Both the position numbers and the translations under genes were made by a program. 64,000 bases of DNA from an uncultured Bacteroidales bacterium. GTDB lineage: Bacteria > Bacteroidota > Bacteroidia > Bacteroidales > UBA932. Position 1 is the first letter of the stretch; every line of letters starts with the position of its first letter. The stretch spans positions 1 to 64,000 of the forward strand of contig ONOH01000008.1 of NCBI GenBank assembly GCA_900319405.1, in the 5' to 3' direction. Shown here piece by piece: positions 35,344 to 44,573 of the stretch. The notes under the pieces are model-generated. The model saw nothing but the letters and a program-made list of their open reading frames with translations, did no database searches and was not told the origin of the DNA.

Positions 35344-38300
35344 TTTCTTCTTTTTTTACGGCGGCCTCCCGGGCAAGGCCGACAATCTCTTCTTTCAGGA
35401 TCTCCCGTCGGCGGCGGGTGCTCTCGGTTACCTGCCGGACAAGGGCGGAAACATCCCCGGAAGGTTCCCCGGACGGATTCTCCGGACCCTCCAGGGTAGA
35501 AAGCGGCTCCAGATACTTCTCGGTGCGGTTTTCCCGCAGGGCCCGCTCCACGCCCAGCTCGAAGACATTGTGGATGGCGGCGACCAGGCTGTACTGGACG
35601 GTGTCCAGCTGCTTGCTGTACACGGGAACCTGGGCATTCAGGTACCGGGCTTTCCCCAGCCCGTAATGGATGTCGTCAAAATCGTCTCCCCAAGCATTGA
35701 GCCCGAAGCGGACCAGCAGGGGAGAGCGGAGCACCGAGATGTGGTAATCGAACTTTCTGTCCAGGTTCTGGATGCCGCTGGCGGCCAGCTGGTAACGGTC
35801 CACATTGAGCACGAAGGGGAAAACCTCCAGCGTATTGTCGTGCACGATGCCCGTGACGTTCATCTGGTCGATATGGGTCGATGCGCGGTTCCGGAACATC
35901 AGCATGTTGGCAATGCGCGTGAACTCCCGGCTGTCCTTCAGCGTGAGGTCCTTGCCGGAGATCTTGAGGATGCCGTTGATGCTGGGTTTGACCAGGTTCA
36001 TCAGCGTGTCGATATCGGCCGTGGCGGCCAGGGTGCAATCCAGGTCTCCGCCGAAGTTGGTGAGCATCGGCATGATGCTGTCCACGGCGGGGAAGAGGGT
36101 GATGACCTTTTCTGCCGTGATGTCCACCAGATTAAGGTTGAAGCCGGCTTTGATATCTTTTTTGGATCGGGTGGCGTAAAACCCTTCAAAGTAGATGTCT
36201 CCCATATTGGAGGAGGCGACGGCATTGGTGATCTGAAGGGTGCGCTGCCGCATGGCGATGTCGGCCGCAGCCCAGCTGATGAGGAGACTGTCGTATTTGA
36301 TGCCGCTGGACTCCAGCGAGAAATCCACCTCCAGGTTGGAAGGGATTACAAGAAGGGCACTTTCAGCCTCCCGGTCCGTACTCTCGGAAAGGGAATCCCG
36401 GACGCTGAGGGAATCCCGGTCCGCGAAAGCGGCGTAATGCGCATAGGCCCGCATCAGCTCGTTGGCGTCGATGTAATCGCTTCGGACATCGGCCTTGAGC
36501 TTGAGGCGGCTGCGTCCCCGGCCGATGAGGGCCCGTCGGATACCGCTGAGCTGCGCCCGGGCAGTCACATCCGATTCTCCCGCCCGGAGGGTGATGCTCT
36601 GCAGGTTCAGGGTGTCGCCGGCGAAAGAGCCTTTCACGGCCTCGACACGGGTGCGCAGCGGGAAAGCCGGCAGGACGGCCCGGCCGCCGGCGAGGTCCAG
36701 CCGCCCCTCGAGGTCCCATTCCTGCACGTATTTTCGGAGGCTTTCCCCGAGGTTGATCCGGATGTCGGCCCGGGCGAAATCGTCCTGCTGGCGGGGCCTC
36801 AGCCGCCTCAGTCGCCGGGTGCTGTCCCGTGGAGGCAGTTGTCTGGAAATGTGTTTTCTGGCGCTCAGGGCCAGTTTGGCGCCCCTCAGGGCAAAGAGGT
36901 TTTCTCCGCTGCGGAAAAACAGGCGCCCGTTGTCGGAGGAAAGGGAAAGCCGGGGCGACGGCCTTTCCGGAGTGGCGGGCGTTACCCGGAAAGTTTCGCT
37001 ATTGTCCATCAGGCTCAGTCCCAGCCCTTCTTCGTCCCTCAGATGAAGATTCTTGACTTTGAGCAGCCCCATCAGGGCCGTAAGGTTCTTTCCGCCTCGG
37101 AGGATATCGGCAGAATTCTGCATCAGGAGCCTGACACCGCCGCCCCGGACGAACATACTGCCGATACTCACGTCCAGGGTGTCGGCATCGGCCTTCATGG
37201 CCAGTACGCGGGCGTCTTTCTGCAGGTTCCGGTCTATGCTGTTGGCCCTGGTGGAGAGGCTGGCATCCAACTGGGGAAGTCGGGCCAGGATGCTGTCGGA
37301 GGGCATTTGCACATACAGGTCCCGGGCGATGAGGTCGCAGCGGATGTCGCTTTCTCCCACCCGCCGGGCCGAGAGCTGGGAAAGCCGGGCGCGGCCGCTC
37401 AGGCGGGCGTCAAACTCTCCTGTAGCTTCCAGGCCTGCGTCCGGGGCAAAGGCACGGACAAGGGAATCCACACGGGCGTGGATGCTTCCGTCCAGGCTCA
37501 GCAGCGGGTCTTTCCCCAGGACGTCCCGCGCAAAGCCCTTGAGGTTGATGCGGGCCCCGGCGATGTCCACAAGGAGTTTTTCCACATCGGCGTGAATCTG
37601 CCGATGCTCGTCCGTGGTGACGGTGGCATCTACCGCCAGCCGCCCCTTCCGCCCCAGTCCTTCATAGTCCACGTCGGCCTCCGGAACGGACAGCTGGGCG
37701 TCCAGGAGCGGCGTCTGCCCGTTTCCCCACCTGCCTTGGGCGCTGGCCTTAAGGCTGATGCGGGCGTCCGTATCCACTTTTTTCAGTGCAGGGATATTGT
37801 CACGGTATTCTTTCATCAGGGCCCCCAGCGGACAGTCCGGAATGGAAGCGGAAAGGTCCATATCCATCACTCCGTCGGCCCCCCGGAAAAAACGTCCGGC
37901 CCCTTCCAGGCCGATGGAGGAAAGCCCCAGCCGCAGCCGGTGAATCTCCACGGCCAGCTCTCCCGGCCCGCTTTCGGGAAGCGAGGCTTCCGCCTCCACC
38001 CGGACGGGAACCTTCAGGCGCCCGAACGATGCCGTGCGGAGATAGGTCCTGGCCTGGGCGTCCAACTCCAGCCGCCTGTCCTTGAAGGAGGCTTCCAGCC
38101 CGTCCATCCGCAGGGCCAGGGAGTCACCGGGTGTTATGACAAGCAGAAACGGCCGGTCTTTGAGGCTGACGCGGTGAACGCTGATGTCGGGAAACGGATT
38201 TGCCTGAGCCGATGAATCTGCCCCGGTCCGTTCCCGGAGTACGATGTCCAGATTGGAGAGGGTGGAATCGTACTGGTGATAGAAAAGGCGGGGCCGGAAA

Positions 38301-38647
38301 AGCTCCAGATGGCGGATATGATATTTGCCCCGGGTCAGGGCCACGTAATCCAGGGAGAGGTCCAGGCGCTTCAGGGAAGCCAGCGTGTCGGTCCGGTTTT
38401 CCACCAGCGGGCTGGGGTAGGTGACGGCCAGGTCTTCCGCCTCCAGATGCAGGAAAGGAAAACTCTTGATTACGTGCGCTTTGACTTCCCGGAACTCTAC
38501 TTTTCCTTCCACCAGGCCGTCGGCAATCCGGTTCACGATTCCGGTAAGCAGCTTGGGACGGAGCGCAATCTGCAGGCCCACCAGCGCGAGCACCACCAGT
38601 GCCGCCATCCCCAGCAATGTATTCCGTATGATTTTCCAGGCCTTCAT
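35330..38647 (-). CDS. AsmA-family large envelope protein
   Basis: 1105 residues from the ATG at 38647. One N-terminal membrane anchor (about 9-29: 'LLGMAALVVLALVGLQIAL') followed by a very long beta-rich, low-cysteine region. The start resembles AsmA ('ADGLVEGKVEFREVKAHVIK'), and the C-terminal part has the AsmA-like '..DLTLKDSREFTRIANML' segment. AsmA-like proteins bridge the periplasm and are thought to carry phospholipids to the outer membrane. The C-terminal tail is charged and Arg/Glu-rich. It is divergent from the sigma-54 regulator. Confidence 0.82.
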   Translation of the reverse strand: MKAWKIIRNTLLGMAALVVLALVGLQIALRPKLLTGIVNRIADGLVEGKVEFREVKAHVIKSFPFLHLEAEDLAVTYPSPLVENRTDTLASLKRLDLSLDYVALTRGKYHIRHLELFRPRLFYHQYDSTLSNLDIVLRERTGADSSAQANPFPDISVHRVSLKDRPFLLVITPGDSLALRMDGLEASFKDRRLELDAQARTYLRTASFGRLKVPVRVEAEASLPESGPGELAVEIHRLRLGLSSIGLEGAGRFFRGADGVMDMDLSASIPDCPLGALMKEYRDNIPALKKVDTDARISLKASAQGRWGNGQTPLLDAQLSVPEADVDYEGLGRKGRLAVDATVTTDEHRQIHADVEKLLVDIAGARINLKGFARDVLGKDPLLSLDGSIHARVDSLVRAFAPDAGLEATGEFDARLSGRARLSQLSARRVGESDIRCDLIARDLYVQMPSDSILARLPQLDASLSTRANSIDRNLQKDARVLAMKADADTLDVSIGSMFVRGGGVRLLMQNSADILRGGKNLTALMGLLKVKNLHLRDEEGLGLSLMDNSETFRVTPATPERPSPRLSLSSDNGRLFFRSGENLFALRGAKLALSARKHISRQLPPRDSTRRLRRLRPRQQDDFARADIRINLGESLRKYVQEWDLEGRLDLAGGRAVLPAFPLRTRVEAVKGSFAGDTLNLQSITLRAGESDVTARAQLSGIRRALIGRGRSRLKLKADVRSDYIDANELMRAYAHYAAFADRDSLSVRDSLSESTDREAESALLVIPSNLEVDFSLESSGIKYDSLLISWAAADIAMRQRTLQITNAVASSNMGDIYFEGFYATRSKKDIKAGFNLNLVDITAEKVITLFPAVDSIMPMLTNFGGDLDCTLAATADIDTLMNLVKPSINGILKISGKDLTLKDSREFTRIANMLMFRNRASTHIDQMNVTGIVHDNTLEVFPFVLNVDRYQLAASGIQNLDRKFDYHISVLRSPLLVRFGLNAWGDDFDDIHYGLGKARYLNAQVPVYSKQLDTVQYSLVAAIHNVFELGVERALRENRTEKYLEPLSTLEGPENPSGEPSGDVSALVRQVTESTRRRREILKEEIVGLAREAAVKKEENEQL

Positions 38648-38658
38648 CTTACTCTTTG

Positions 38659-38666
38659 CAAAGTTA
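38659..38666 (-). promoter_or_regulatory. -7 promoter box for the AsmA-like gene
   Basis: The minus strand reads TAACTTTG, 11 nt before the ATG at 38647. Confidence 0.5.
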
Positions 38667-38703
38667 CAATTTATTGCGATATTTGCATAAATCAACGCAA
38701 GGT

Positions 38704-39852
38704 ATGAAAGTTCTCATCATAGACGACGAAAGGGCCATCCGCTATTCCCTCAAGGAAATCCTGGAGATGGAGAATTATCAGGTGGAGGCAGCCGAGAACG
38801 GCCGTGAAGGGCTGGAGAAGGCCGAAAAAGAAAAATACGATGCCATATTCTGCGATATCAAGATGCCGGAAATGGACGGAACGGAGGTGTTGTCCAAACT
38901 CATCGAGGAGGGGATTGAAACCCCCGTCATTATGATTTCCGGCCACGCCGACATTTCTACGGCGGTGGACTGCATCAAGGGGGGCGCCTTTGACTTCATC
39001 GAAAAACCCCTGGACCTGAACCGCATCCTCATCACCCTGAAGAACGCCACCGACAAGGCATCCCTGGTAAAGGAAACCAAGATCCTGAAGAAGAAAATCT
39101 ACGGCAGGGAAATGGTAGGAGAGTCGGAGCCCGTCCTGCACCTGAAGGATATGATAGGAAAGGTGGCGCCCACCCAGGCCAGCGTACTCATCACGGGTCC
39201 CAACGGTTCGGGAAAGGAGCTCGTTGCCCAGAGCATCTACCAACTCTCGGAGCGGTCGATGATGCCTTTCGTGGAAGTGAACTGCGCCGCCATTCCTTCG
39301 GAACTCATCGACAGCGAACTGTTCGGCCACAAGAAGGGCTCGTTCACCTCAGCCATCCGCGACCACAAGGGAAAGTTCGAGCAGGCCGACGGCGGGACCA
39401 TCTTCCTGGACGAGATCGGGGATATGTCCGTGGCCGCCCAGGCCAAGGTGCTGCGTGTTCTTCAGGAACGCAAGCTCACCCCGGTGGGCGGAGACAAGGA
39501 AATCACCGTTGACGTGCGCGTGATTGCCGCCACAAACAAGAACCTCCGGGAGGAAATCGAAAGGGGACGCTTCCGCGAAGACCTCTACCACCGCCTCAGC
39601 GTCATCGTACTCCAGGTTCCCGCCCTGGACGACCGCAAGGATGACATTCCGCTCCTGGTGGATCATTTCTCCGAGCGCATATCGGCCGAAAGCGGGAAGC
39701 CGGTCCGCGCCTTTGAAGCAGAAGCGATGGCCCTCCTGAAGGAGCGCGCCTGGCCGGGCAATATCCGCGAACTCCGCAACGTGGTGGAACGCCTTCTCAT
39801 CCTGGGAGGCTCCCCCGTCAGTGCACAGGATGTAAAAGATTATGTAATATGA
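38704..39852 (+). CDS. NtrC/NtrX-type response regulator without DNA-binding domain
   Basis: 382 residues from the ATG at 38704. Receiver domain 1-120 with phosphoacceptor Asp51 ('IFCDIKMPEMDG'). AAA+ sigma-54 activator domain from about 135: Walker A 'GPNGSGKEL', Walker B 'GGTIFLDEIGD', and the sigma-54 contact loop reads GSFTSA instead of GAFTGA. The sequence ends at 'VSAQDVKDYVI' with no Fis-type helix-turn-helix. It may act without DNA binding or in a hetero-oligomer. The stop overlaps the cmk start (ATGA). A kinase partner could be the NtrY-like protein at 45040. Confidence 0.88.
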   Translation: MKVLIIDDERAIRYSLKEILEMENYQVEAAENGREGLEKAEKEKYDAIFCDIKMPEMDGTEVLSKLIEEGIETPVIMISGHADISTAVDCIKGGAFDFIEKPLDLNRILITLKNATDKASLVKETKILKKKIYGREMVGESEPVLHLKDMIGKVAPTQASVLITGPNGSGKELVAQSIYQLSERSMMPFVEVNCAAIPSELIDSELFGHKKGSFTSAIRDHKGKFEQADGGTIFLDEIGDMSVAAQAKVLRVLQERKLTPVGGDKEITVDVRVIAATNKNLREEIERGRFREDLYHRLSVIVLQVPALDDRKDDIPLLVDHFSERISAESGKPVRAFEAEAMALLKERAWPGNIRELRNVVERLLILGGSPVSAQDVKDYVI

Positions 39853-40565
39853 GCAGGATTCCAGACATCATCATAGCCGTGGACGGCTTTTCCTCTACCG
39901 GAAAAAGTACATTTGCCAAACTGATTGCCAAGGAGTTCGGTTTCCTCTATCTGGACAGCGGTGCAATGTACCGCGGCGTTACCCTCGCCGGGATGGAAGC
40001 CGGCTTCATCGGGGACGGGAAGATAGACGAGGAGGGGCTTCGGAGGATCATCGGCCCGCTTCAGCTTCATTTTCGTCAGGAAGAGGGCGCTACCCGGCTG
40101 TATCTGGGAGAGCGCTGCATCGAATCCGAAATCCGCGGCTGGGACGTTTCCCAGTACGTGAGTCCGGTGAGCGCCATCCCTTGGGTGCGCAACTGGGTGG
40201 ACGAGCGCCTGCACGCTTTTTCGGCGGGCGGCCGTGTCATTATGGACGGCCGGGATATCGGCACCACCGTTTTTCCCGATGCCCAGCTGAAAATCTTTAT
40301 GACGGCCGAGGCTTCCGTACGTGCCCGGCGCCGCTACGACGAACTGGTGGCCAAGGGGGAAAACACCACCCTGGAAGAGGTGCTGGAGAACCTCCGGGAC
40401 CGCGATTACAGGGATTCGCACCGGGAAACTTCGCCCCTTCGCCAGGCCGAAGACGCCTACGTGCTGGACAATACGTATATGACCCTGCACGAGGAAGTGG
40501 TGTGGATGCTGGGCCTCCTTCAAGGGAAATTCGGACTTCTGGAAACCCCCGGACTGCAGTGCTGA
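39849..40565 (+). CDS. cmk: Cytidylate kinase
   Basis: 238 residues. The P-loop 'GFSSTGKST' is at residues 13-21, then 'YLDSGAMYRGVTLAGM' and 'VIMDGRDIGTTVFPDAQLKI', both signatures of CMP/dCMP kinases. The LID region has 'RRRYDELVAKGE' and 'DRDYRDSHRETSPLR'. It makes CDP and dCDP from CMP and dCMP. Translationally coupled to the upstream regulator and to ispH downstream. Confidence 0.95.
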   Translation: MSRIPDIIIAVDGFSSTGKSTFAKLIAKEFGFLYLDSGAMYRGVTLAGMEAGFIGDGKIDEEGLRRIIGPLQLHFRQEEGATRLYLGERCIESEIRGWDVSQYVSPVSAIPWVRNWVDERLHAFSAGGRVIMDGRDIGTTVFPDAQLKIFMTAEASVRARRRYDELVAKGENTTLEEVLENLRDRDYRDSHRETSPLRQAEDAYVLDNTYMTLHEEVVWMLGLLQGKFGLLETPGLQC

Positions 40566-41428
40566 GCGTAGAGATAGACAGCGGGTCCGGCTTCTGCGGC
40601 GGTGTAATCCGGGCCATCACCCGGGCCGAGGATTACCTGGCCGGGCACGACCGGCTGTATTCCTTGGGTGATATCGTTCACAACGAGGCGGAACTCTCCC
40701 GACTGAGGGGCCACGGCCTGGTCACGGTGGAAAGCCTTTCCAATGTTCCGGACAAAGGGACCATCCTCATTCGCGCGCACGGAGAACCCCCTTCTACCTA
40801 TGAGGCGGCGGCCGCCCACCATCTGGAGGTGATAGACTGTTCCTGCCCGGTGGTGCTTCAGTTGCAAAAACGCATCCGGGACGCCTATGCCCGCCTTCAC
40901 GAAAACGGCCTCTGCGGGCAGGTGATCATTTTCGGCCGGGTGGGCCACGCCGAGGTCCTGGGCCTTCTGGGACAGGTGGAGGGAGACGCCCTGGTGGTGG
41001 AAAACCCCCAGATGCTGTCGGACGCTCTGGACAACCTGGACTTCTCCCAGCCGATGGAGATTTTCTCCCAAACCACCAAGAGCCCCAAGGAGTACGCGGA
41101 AATCTGCGGGATGCTGCGTTCCCGGGGAGCCCGTCTTACCGTCCACGACACCATCTGTGCGCAGGTGGCCACCCGCCATGAGAAACTGGCCGCATTCGCC
41201 GCCGCCCATGATGTGATTCTCTTTGTTTCCGGAAAGACTTCTTCCAACGGAAAGGTCCTGAGCGATCTTTGCCGCAGCGTCAACACCCGCACCTATGTCG
41301 TTGGCGGCATAGAAGAAATAAACCCGGCCTGGTTCAAGGACCGGGACCGGGTGGGTATCTGCGGAGCCACCTCTACGCCGAAATGGCTGCTGGAATCCGT
41401 GGGGAATTACTTGACGCGCTGGCCGTAG
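40559..41428 (+). CDS. ispH: 4-hydroxy-3-methylbut-2-enyl diphosphate reductase
   Basis: 289 residues from the GTG at 40559, which overlaps the cmk stop; a longer upstream open frame is only cmk read out of phase. IspH makes IPP and DMAPP in the last step of the MEP pathway. The three 4Fe-4S ligands are Cys13 ('GFCGGV'), Cys96 ('DCSCPVV') and Cys200 ('DTICAQVATRH'). His residues of 'DIVHNEAE' and 'IRAHGEPP' line the active site. 'KTSSNGK' and 'GATSTPKWLL' are also conserved. The last 22 nt overlap convergent efp. Confidence 0.95.
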   Translation: MLSVEIDSGSGFCGGVIRAITRAEDYLAGHDRLYSLGDIVHNEAELSRLRGHGLVTVESLSNVPDKGTILIRAHGEPPSTYEAAAAHHLEVIDCSCPVVLQLQKRIRDAYARLHENGLCGQVIIFGRVGHAEVLGLLGQVEGDALVVENPQMLSDALDNLDFSQPMEIFSQTTKSPKEYAEICGMLRSRGARLTVHDTICAQVATRHEKLAAFAAAHDVILFVSGKTSSNGKVLSDLCRSVNTRTYVVGGIEEINPAWFKDRDRVGICGATSTPKWLLESVGNYLTRWP

Positions 41429-41976
41429 GAACGGTCGGTGGTGTTGACGGTAATGACTTCTCCGGTTTCGATGAACAGGGGAACCATAATCTTGGCACCG
41501 GTTTCCAAGGTGACTTCCTTCAGGGCCGAAGTGGAGGCGGTGTTGCCCTTCACGGCAGGCTCGCTATAGGTGACTTCCAGGGTGACGTAGGTGGGAAGTT
41601 CACAGGTGAGGCAGCGCTCCTCGGGTTCGGTGAGGAACATCATCTCTACATGCTGGCCTTCCTTCATCAGGTCTGCATTTTCCACCACGTCGTGAGGAAG
41701 GGTGATTTGCTCGTAAGTTTCCTCGTGCATAAAGTTGAAGGCCTCGCCGTCGTCGTAGAGGAACTGGTAGGGGCGGCGCTCTACGGTGATGGTATCAATC
41801 TTGGCACCGGCGGTGAAGGTGTTTTCCAGGATGCGGCCGTTCTCCAGGTTGCGGAGTTTGGTTTTTACGAAAGCGGGGCCTTTGCCGGGCTTCACGTGCT
41901 GGAAATAGACAATCACACAGGGTTTACCGTTGAAGTCGATGTAGAGACCGTTCTTGAAATCAGCAGTTGTTGCCAT
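41407..41976 (-). CDS. efp: Elongation factor P
   Basis: 189 residues in three beta-barrel domains. The loop 'KPGKGPAFVKTKL' carries Lys32, the position that is modified or required in many EF-Ps. 'ITVERRPYQFLYDDGE' and the C-terminal 'GAKIMVPLFIETGEVITVNT' fit the family. EF-P rescues ribosomes stalled at polyproline stretches. The 3' end overlaps convergent ispH by 22 nt. Confidence 0.96.
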   Translation of the reverse strand: MATTADFKNGLYIDFNGKPCVIVYFQHVKPGKGPAFVKTKLRNLENGRILENTFTAGAKIDTITVERRPYQFLYDDGEAFNFMHEETYEQITLPHDVVENADLMKEGQHVEMMFLTEPEERCLTCELPTYVTLEVTYSEPAVKGNTASTSALKEVTLETGAKIMVPLFIETGEVITVNTTDRSYGQRVK

Positions 41977-42016
41977 AAAATGGGTATTTAGTTAAATGTT
42001 CAGTCCTAATAACTTG

Positions 42017-42024
42017 CAAAATTA
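42017..42024 (-). promoter_or_regulatory. -7 promoter box for efp
   Basis: The minus strand reads TAATTTTG, 40 nt before the efp ATG. It overlaps the stop of the upstream amidotransferase gene. Confidence 0.45.
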
Positions 42025-42789
42025 ACGATTTGTGGTTTTTTCTGCAAATTTTCTTTTTCCGCAGCGGCGGATGAACTCCTCAAACAGGGCCAGCCAGCCC
42101 TGCTCTCCCTGGGCCACCATCTTTTCCGGATGGAACTGTACGGCCAGCACCTGGTCGGTCTCGTAGGCTTCCACGATGCCCTCCTTACTCCGGGCCGTGA
42201 TCCGTATCCCAGGTGCGGGAGCCTTGACGGCCTGATGATGGAAGGAGTTCACCAGCAGGGAGTCGGTCCCGTACAGCTCGGCCAGGAGGCTTTCCGGCTC
42301 CAGGCCGATTTTGTGCGTAGCACCGCCCGCGTGGCCTACGGCCCCGGAAATCTGCGAAGGGATGTCCTGATAGAGCGATCCGCCCATCATCACGTTGAGC
42401 AGCTGTTCTCCGCGGCAGATGGCAAGGACGGGTTTTCCGGACGCGAGGGCCGACCGGGCCAGCAGGCTGTCGCTGAGGTCCCGGACATAATCGATATGCA
42501 CCGTTTCATTCAGGATTTCTTCCCCGTACCAGGAAGGCTGGATGTCTTCCCCGCCGGAAAAGACGATGCCGTCCAGTACGGAAAGAACGGCATCCGCCTC
42601 TTCCTTCGTGCCCACGGTGGGAATCACGACAGGAATGCCTCCCGCCCGGCTGATGGCTTCCGTATAGGTTTTGGAAAGAAGGGTGGAGCCGCTGGAGGAG
42701 CGCGCGGAAGAAATGCCGATCAGCGGAGCCCCGGCGTGCGAACAGGCCGCTACTGAAATGGTGATGAAAAGAAGAAGGAAATGTCTCAT
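42022..42789 (-). CDS. Class I glutamine amidotransferase-like lipoprotein (PuuD/peptidase C26 type)
   Basis: 255 residues. A lipobox 'VAACSHAG' at residues 13-20 implies membrane anchoring, unusual for the cytoplasmic PuuD. The catalytic Cys is in 'VLAICRGEQLLNVMMGG', and the His-Glu pair is in 'AVQFHPEKM'. The family hydrolyses gamma-glutamyl bonds such as gamma-glutamyl-GABA or folylpolyglutamate. The substrate here is unknown. It lies 2 nt after gltS, hinting at a link with glutamate uptake. Confidence 0.85.
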   Translation of the reverse strand: MRHFLLLFITISVAACSHAGAPLIGISSARSSSGSTLLSKTYTEAISRAGGIPVVIPTVGTKEEADAVLSVLDGIVFSGGEDIQPSWYGEEILNETVHIDYVRDLSDSLLARSALASGKPVLAICRGEQLLNVMMGGSLYQDIPSQISGAVGHAGGATHKIGLEPESLLAELYGTDSLLVNSFHHQAVKAPAPGIRITARSKEGIVEAYETDQVLAVQFHPEKMVAQGEQGWLALFEEFIRRCGKRKFAEKTTNR

Positions 42790-42791
42790 AT

Positions 42792-44006
42792 TCAGTGAAT
42801 AAGGTTAAGGAACAAGGTAATGACCCCGGTGTTGATCAGGTCTGCGAACATTGCCCCGATAATGGGAATGATGATGAAAGGTTCTGCCGTATAGCGGTAC
42901 TTGTAACAGACGGCCGACATATTGGCCATTGCGTTGGGCGTGGCACCCAGCCCGAAGCCGCAGAGTCCGCTCACCAGAACGGCGCTGTTGTAATTCCTAC
43001 CCAGCAGCGGGAAGGCGACAAAAGCGCCGAACAGGGCCATGAAACTGACCTGCGCCAGTAGGATGAGGGTGAGCGGAAGGGCCAGGGAGGCCAGTTCCCA
43101 AAGCCGGAGGCTGGCCATCGCCATCCCGAGGAAAAGCTGCAGGCAGATATCTCCTATGCCGACCACTTCCCCCACGCTGAGCTCCTTTTCCCATTTGGGG
43201 GAAAGGCCGAACAGGTTCCGAAGGATACAGGCTGTGATCAGGGCTCCGAAATAGGTAGGGAAAGTGATGCCCGTAAAGGCCAGAAGCCAGCTCAGTCCTG
43301 TCCCAAGGGCCACTGTCATGACCAGCACGCAGGCAGCTTTCAGGTATTTCCGGTAGGCCGATGCTTCGCTTTCCATACCCTCTTCGCGGGATGGGGCGGT
43401 CTCCACGCTTGCCATGACGTCGGATCGGGCGGAGAGGCCGGACAGGCGGTTCCGGCGGATGAGCGCTTCTCCCAGGGGGCCGCCCAGCAGGGACCCGGCC
43501 ACCAGGCCGAAGGTGGCGGCCGCCATCGTGATGGAGGAGGCTCCATTCAGCCCCATTTGCTCCAGAAGCGGCGAGAAGCCTCCGGACGTACCGTGGCCTC
43601 CGCTCATCGGGATGGACCCGGCCGCCATTCCAAAAAGGGGACTCAGGTTGAGCCCTTTGGCCAGTCCCACGGAAATGAGGTTCTGGGCTATGATGAGGGC
43701 GGCGACCAGCGCCACCATCACCAGAAGGGGTTTGCCCCCCTTGCGAATGGCGCGAATGTCCGACTGGAAGCCTACGGAGGTGAAAAAGAGCATCATACAG
43801 AGGTCTTTCACCGTTCCGTCAAACTGACATTCCAGGCCAAAGACGGAGTACAGGAGCAAAGTGAACAGGGATACGATAAGTCCACCGGATACCGGTGCCG
43901 GAATACAAAAGCGTTTCAGGAACGGAATCCTCCCCGTGAGGGCCATCCCCAGCAACAGAGCCAGAACGCCTACGCCGGCGCTGGCATACATATCCAGATG
44001 AAGCAT
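42792..44006 (-). CDS. gltS: Sodium/glutamate symporter
   Basis: 404 residues, about ten to twelve membrane segments. GltS-type inverted repeats with conserved glycine/serine-rich loops: 'GMAAGSIPMSGGHGTSGGFS' near residue 130 and 'VSGLCGFGLGATPNAMANMS' near 345. It imports glutamate with sodium. It is probably the first gene of an operon with the amidotransferase lipoprotein. Length matches GltS (about 400). Confidence 0.92.
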   Translation of the reverse strand: MLHLDMYASAGVGVLALLLGMALTGRIPFLKRFCIPAPVSGGLIVSLFTLLLYSVFGLECQFDGTVKDLCMMLFFTSVGFQSDIRAIRKGGKPLLVMVALVAALIIAQNLISVGLAKGLNLSPLFGMAAGSIPMSGGHGTSGGFSPLLEQMGLNGASSITMAAATFGLVAGSLLGGPLGEALIRRNRLSGLSARSDVMASVETAPSREEGMESEASAYRKYLKAACVLVMTVALGTGLSWLLAFTGITFPTYFGALITACILRNLFGLSPKWEKELSVGEVVGIGDICLQLFLGMAMASLRLWELASLALPLTLILLAQVSFMALFGAFVAFPLLGRNYNSAVLVSGLCGFGLGATPNAMANMSAVCYKYRYTAEPFIIIPIIGAMFADLINTGVITLFLNLIH

Positions 44007-44031
44007 AAAATGCTGCTATTTCGTACTCCTA

Positions 44032-44039
44032 CAAATATA
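44032..44039 (-). promoter_or_regulatory. -7 promoter box for gltS
   Basis: The minus strand reads TATATTTG, 25 nt before the gltS ATG. An A/T-only hairpin (ATATACAA 44035 with TTGTATAT 44049) overlaps it and follows the DUF4783 stop. Confidence 0.5.
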
Positions 44040-44067
44040 CAATCTTTTTTGTATATCTGCACTGCCC

Positions 44068-44523
44068 CTAATACGCCGTTTGGCGAGAAATGTTAAGTTG
44101 CTGGATTTTGTAGGGTTCTCCGGCAGAGGAGGTGGCATAGATGGTAACCTGGAACAGTTCTCCGCCGGCATTCAAAAGGCCGATCATATACTTTTTGTTG
44201 CTCTCGGAGGCCTTGTGCGTTACCCGGAACGACCTGGGGGTGTTGGCCTGGAAGAAACTGCGGAGAATTTCGCGGGCCTGTTTCTTGGAACAGTTGCGGG
44301 AAGAAGAGATGATGGTGACGTCCAGATTGTCGGCAAACCAGGAGGAGAGGGAGGCGGCATCTCCTGCGGCGAGGTATTTCGTAATGGAAGAGAAGACGGA
44401 AAAACCGTCTTCAGGGGTTTGCTGAAAGGTTTTTGTGTTGCTGATGAAATGGGACTGCGCCTGGGCCGCCAAACAAAAACACAGCAGCACTGCCGACAAA
44501 AGGATATGGAGTGTCTTTTTCAT
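44068..44523 (-). CDS. DUF4783-like secreted protein
   Basis: 151 residues with a signal peptide ending near 'CLAAQAQS'. The mature part has the NTF2-like pattern 'ITKYLAAGDAASLSSWFADN', then 'SKKQAREILRSFFQANTP' and 'NKKYMIGLLNAGGELFQVTI'. DUF4783 is a Bacteroidota family of unknown function. It is divergent from rlmH across 50 nt. Confidence 0.82.
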   Translation of the reverse strand: MKKTLHILLSAVLLCFCLAAQAQSHFISNTKTFQQTPEDGFSVFSSITKYLAAGDAASLSSWFADNLDVTIISSSRNCSKKQAREILRSFFQANTPRSFRVTHKASESNKKYMIGLLNAGGELFQVTIYATSSAGEPYKIQQLNISRQTAY

Positions 44524-44559
44524 CCGAGCACTTTTCTTGCAAATTCCGCGCCGAATTGT

Positions 44560-44567
44560 TATTTTTG
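44560..44567 (+). promoter_or_regulatory. -7 promoter box for rlmH
   Basis: TATTTTTG, ending 6 nt before the ATG at 44574. Confidence 0.5.
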
Positions 44568-44573
44568 CGTCTG

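Noticed and set aside
35570..38215. Plus-strand open frame of 881 codons opposite the AsmA-like gene
   Set aside because: Composition and lack of motifs fit an antisense shadow; the minus-strand AsmA-like protein has a membrane anchor and family features.
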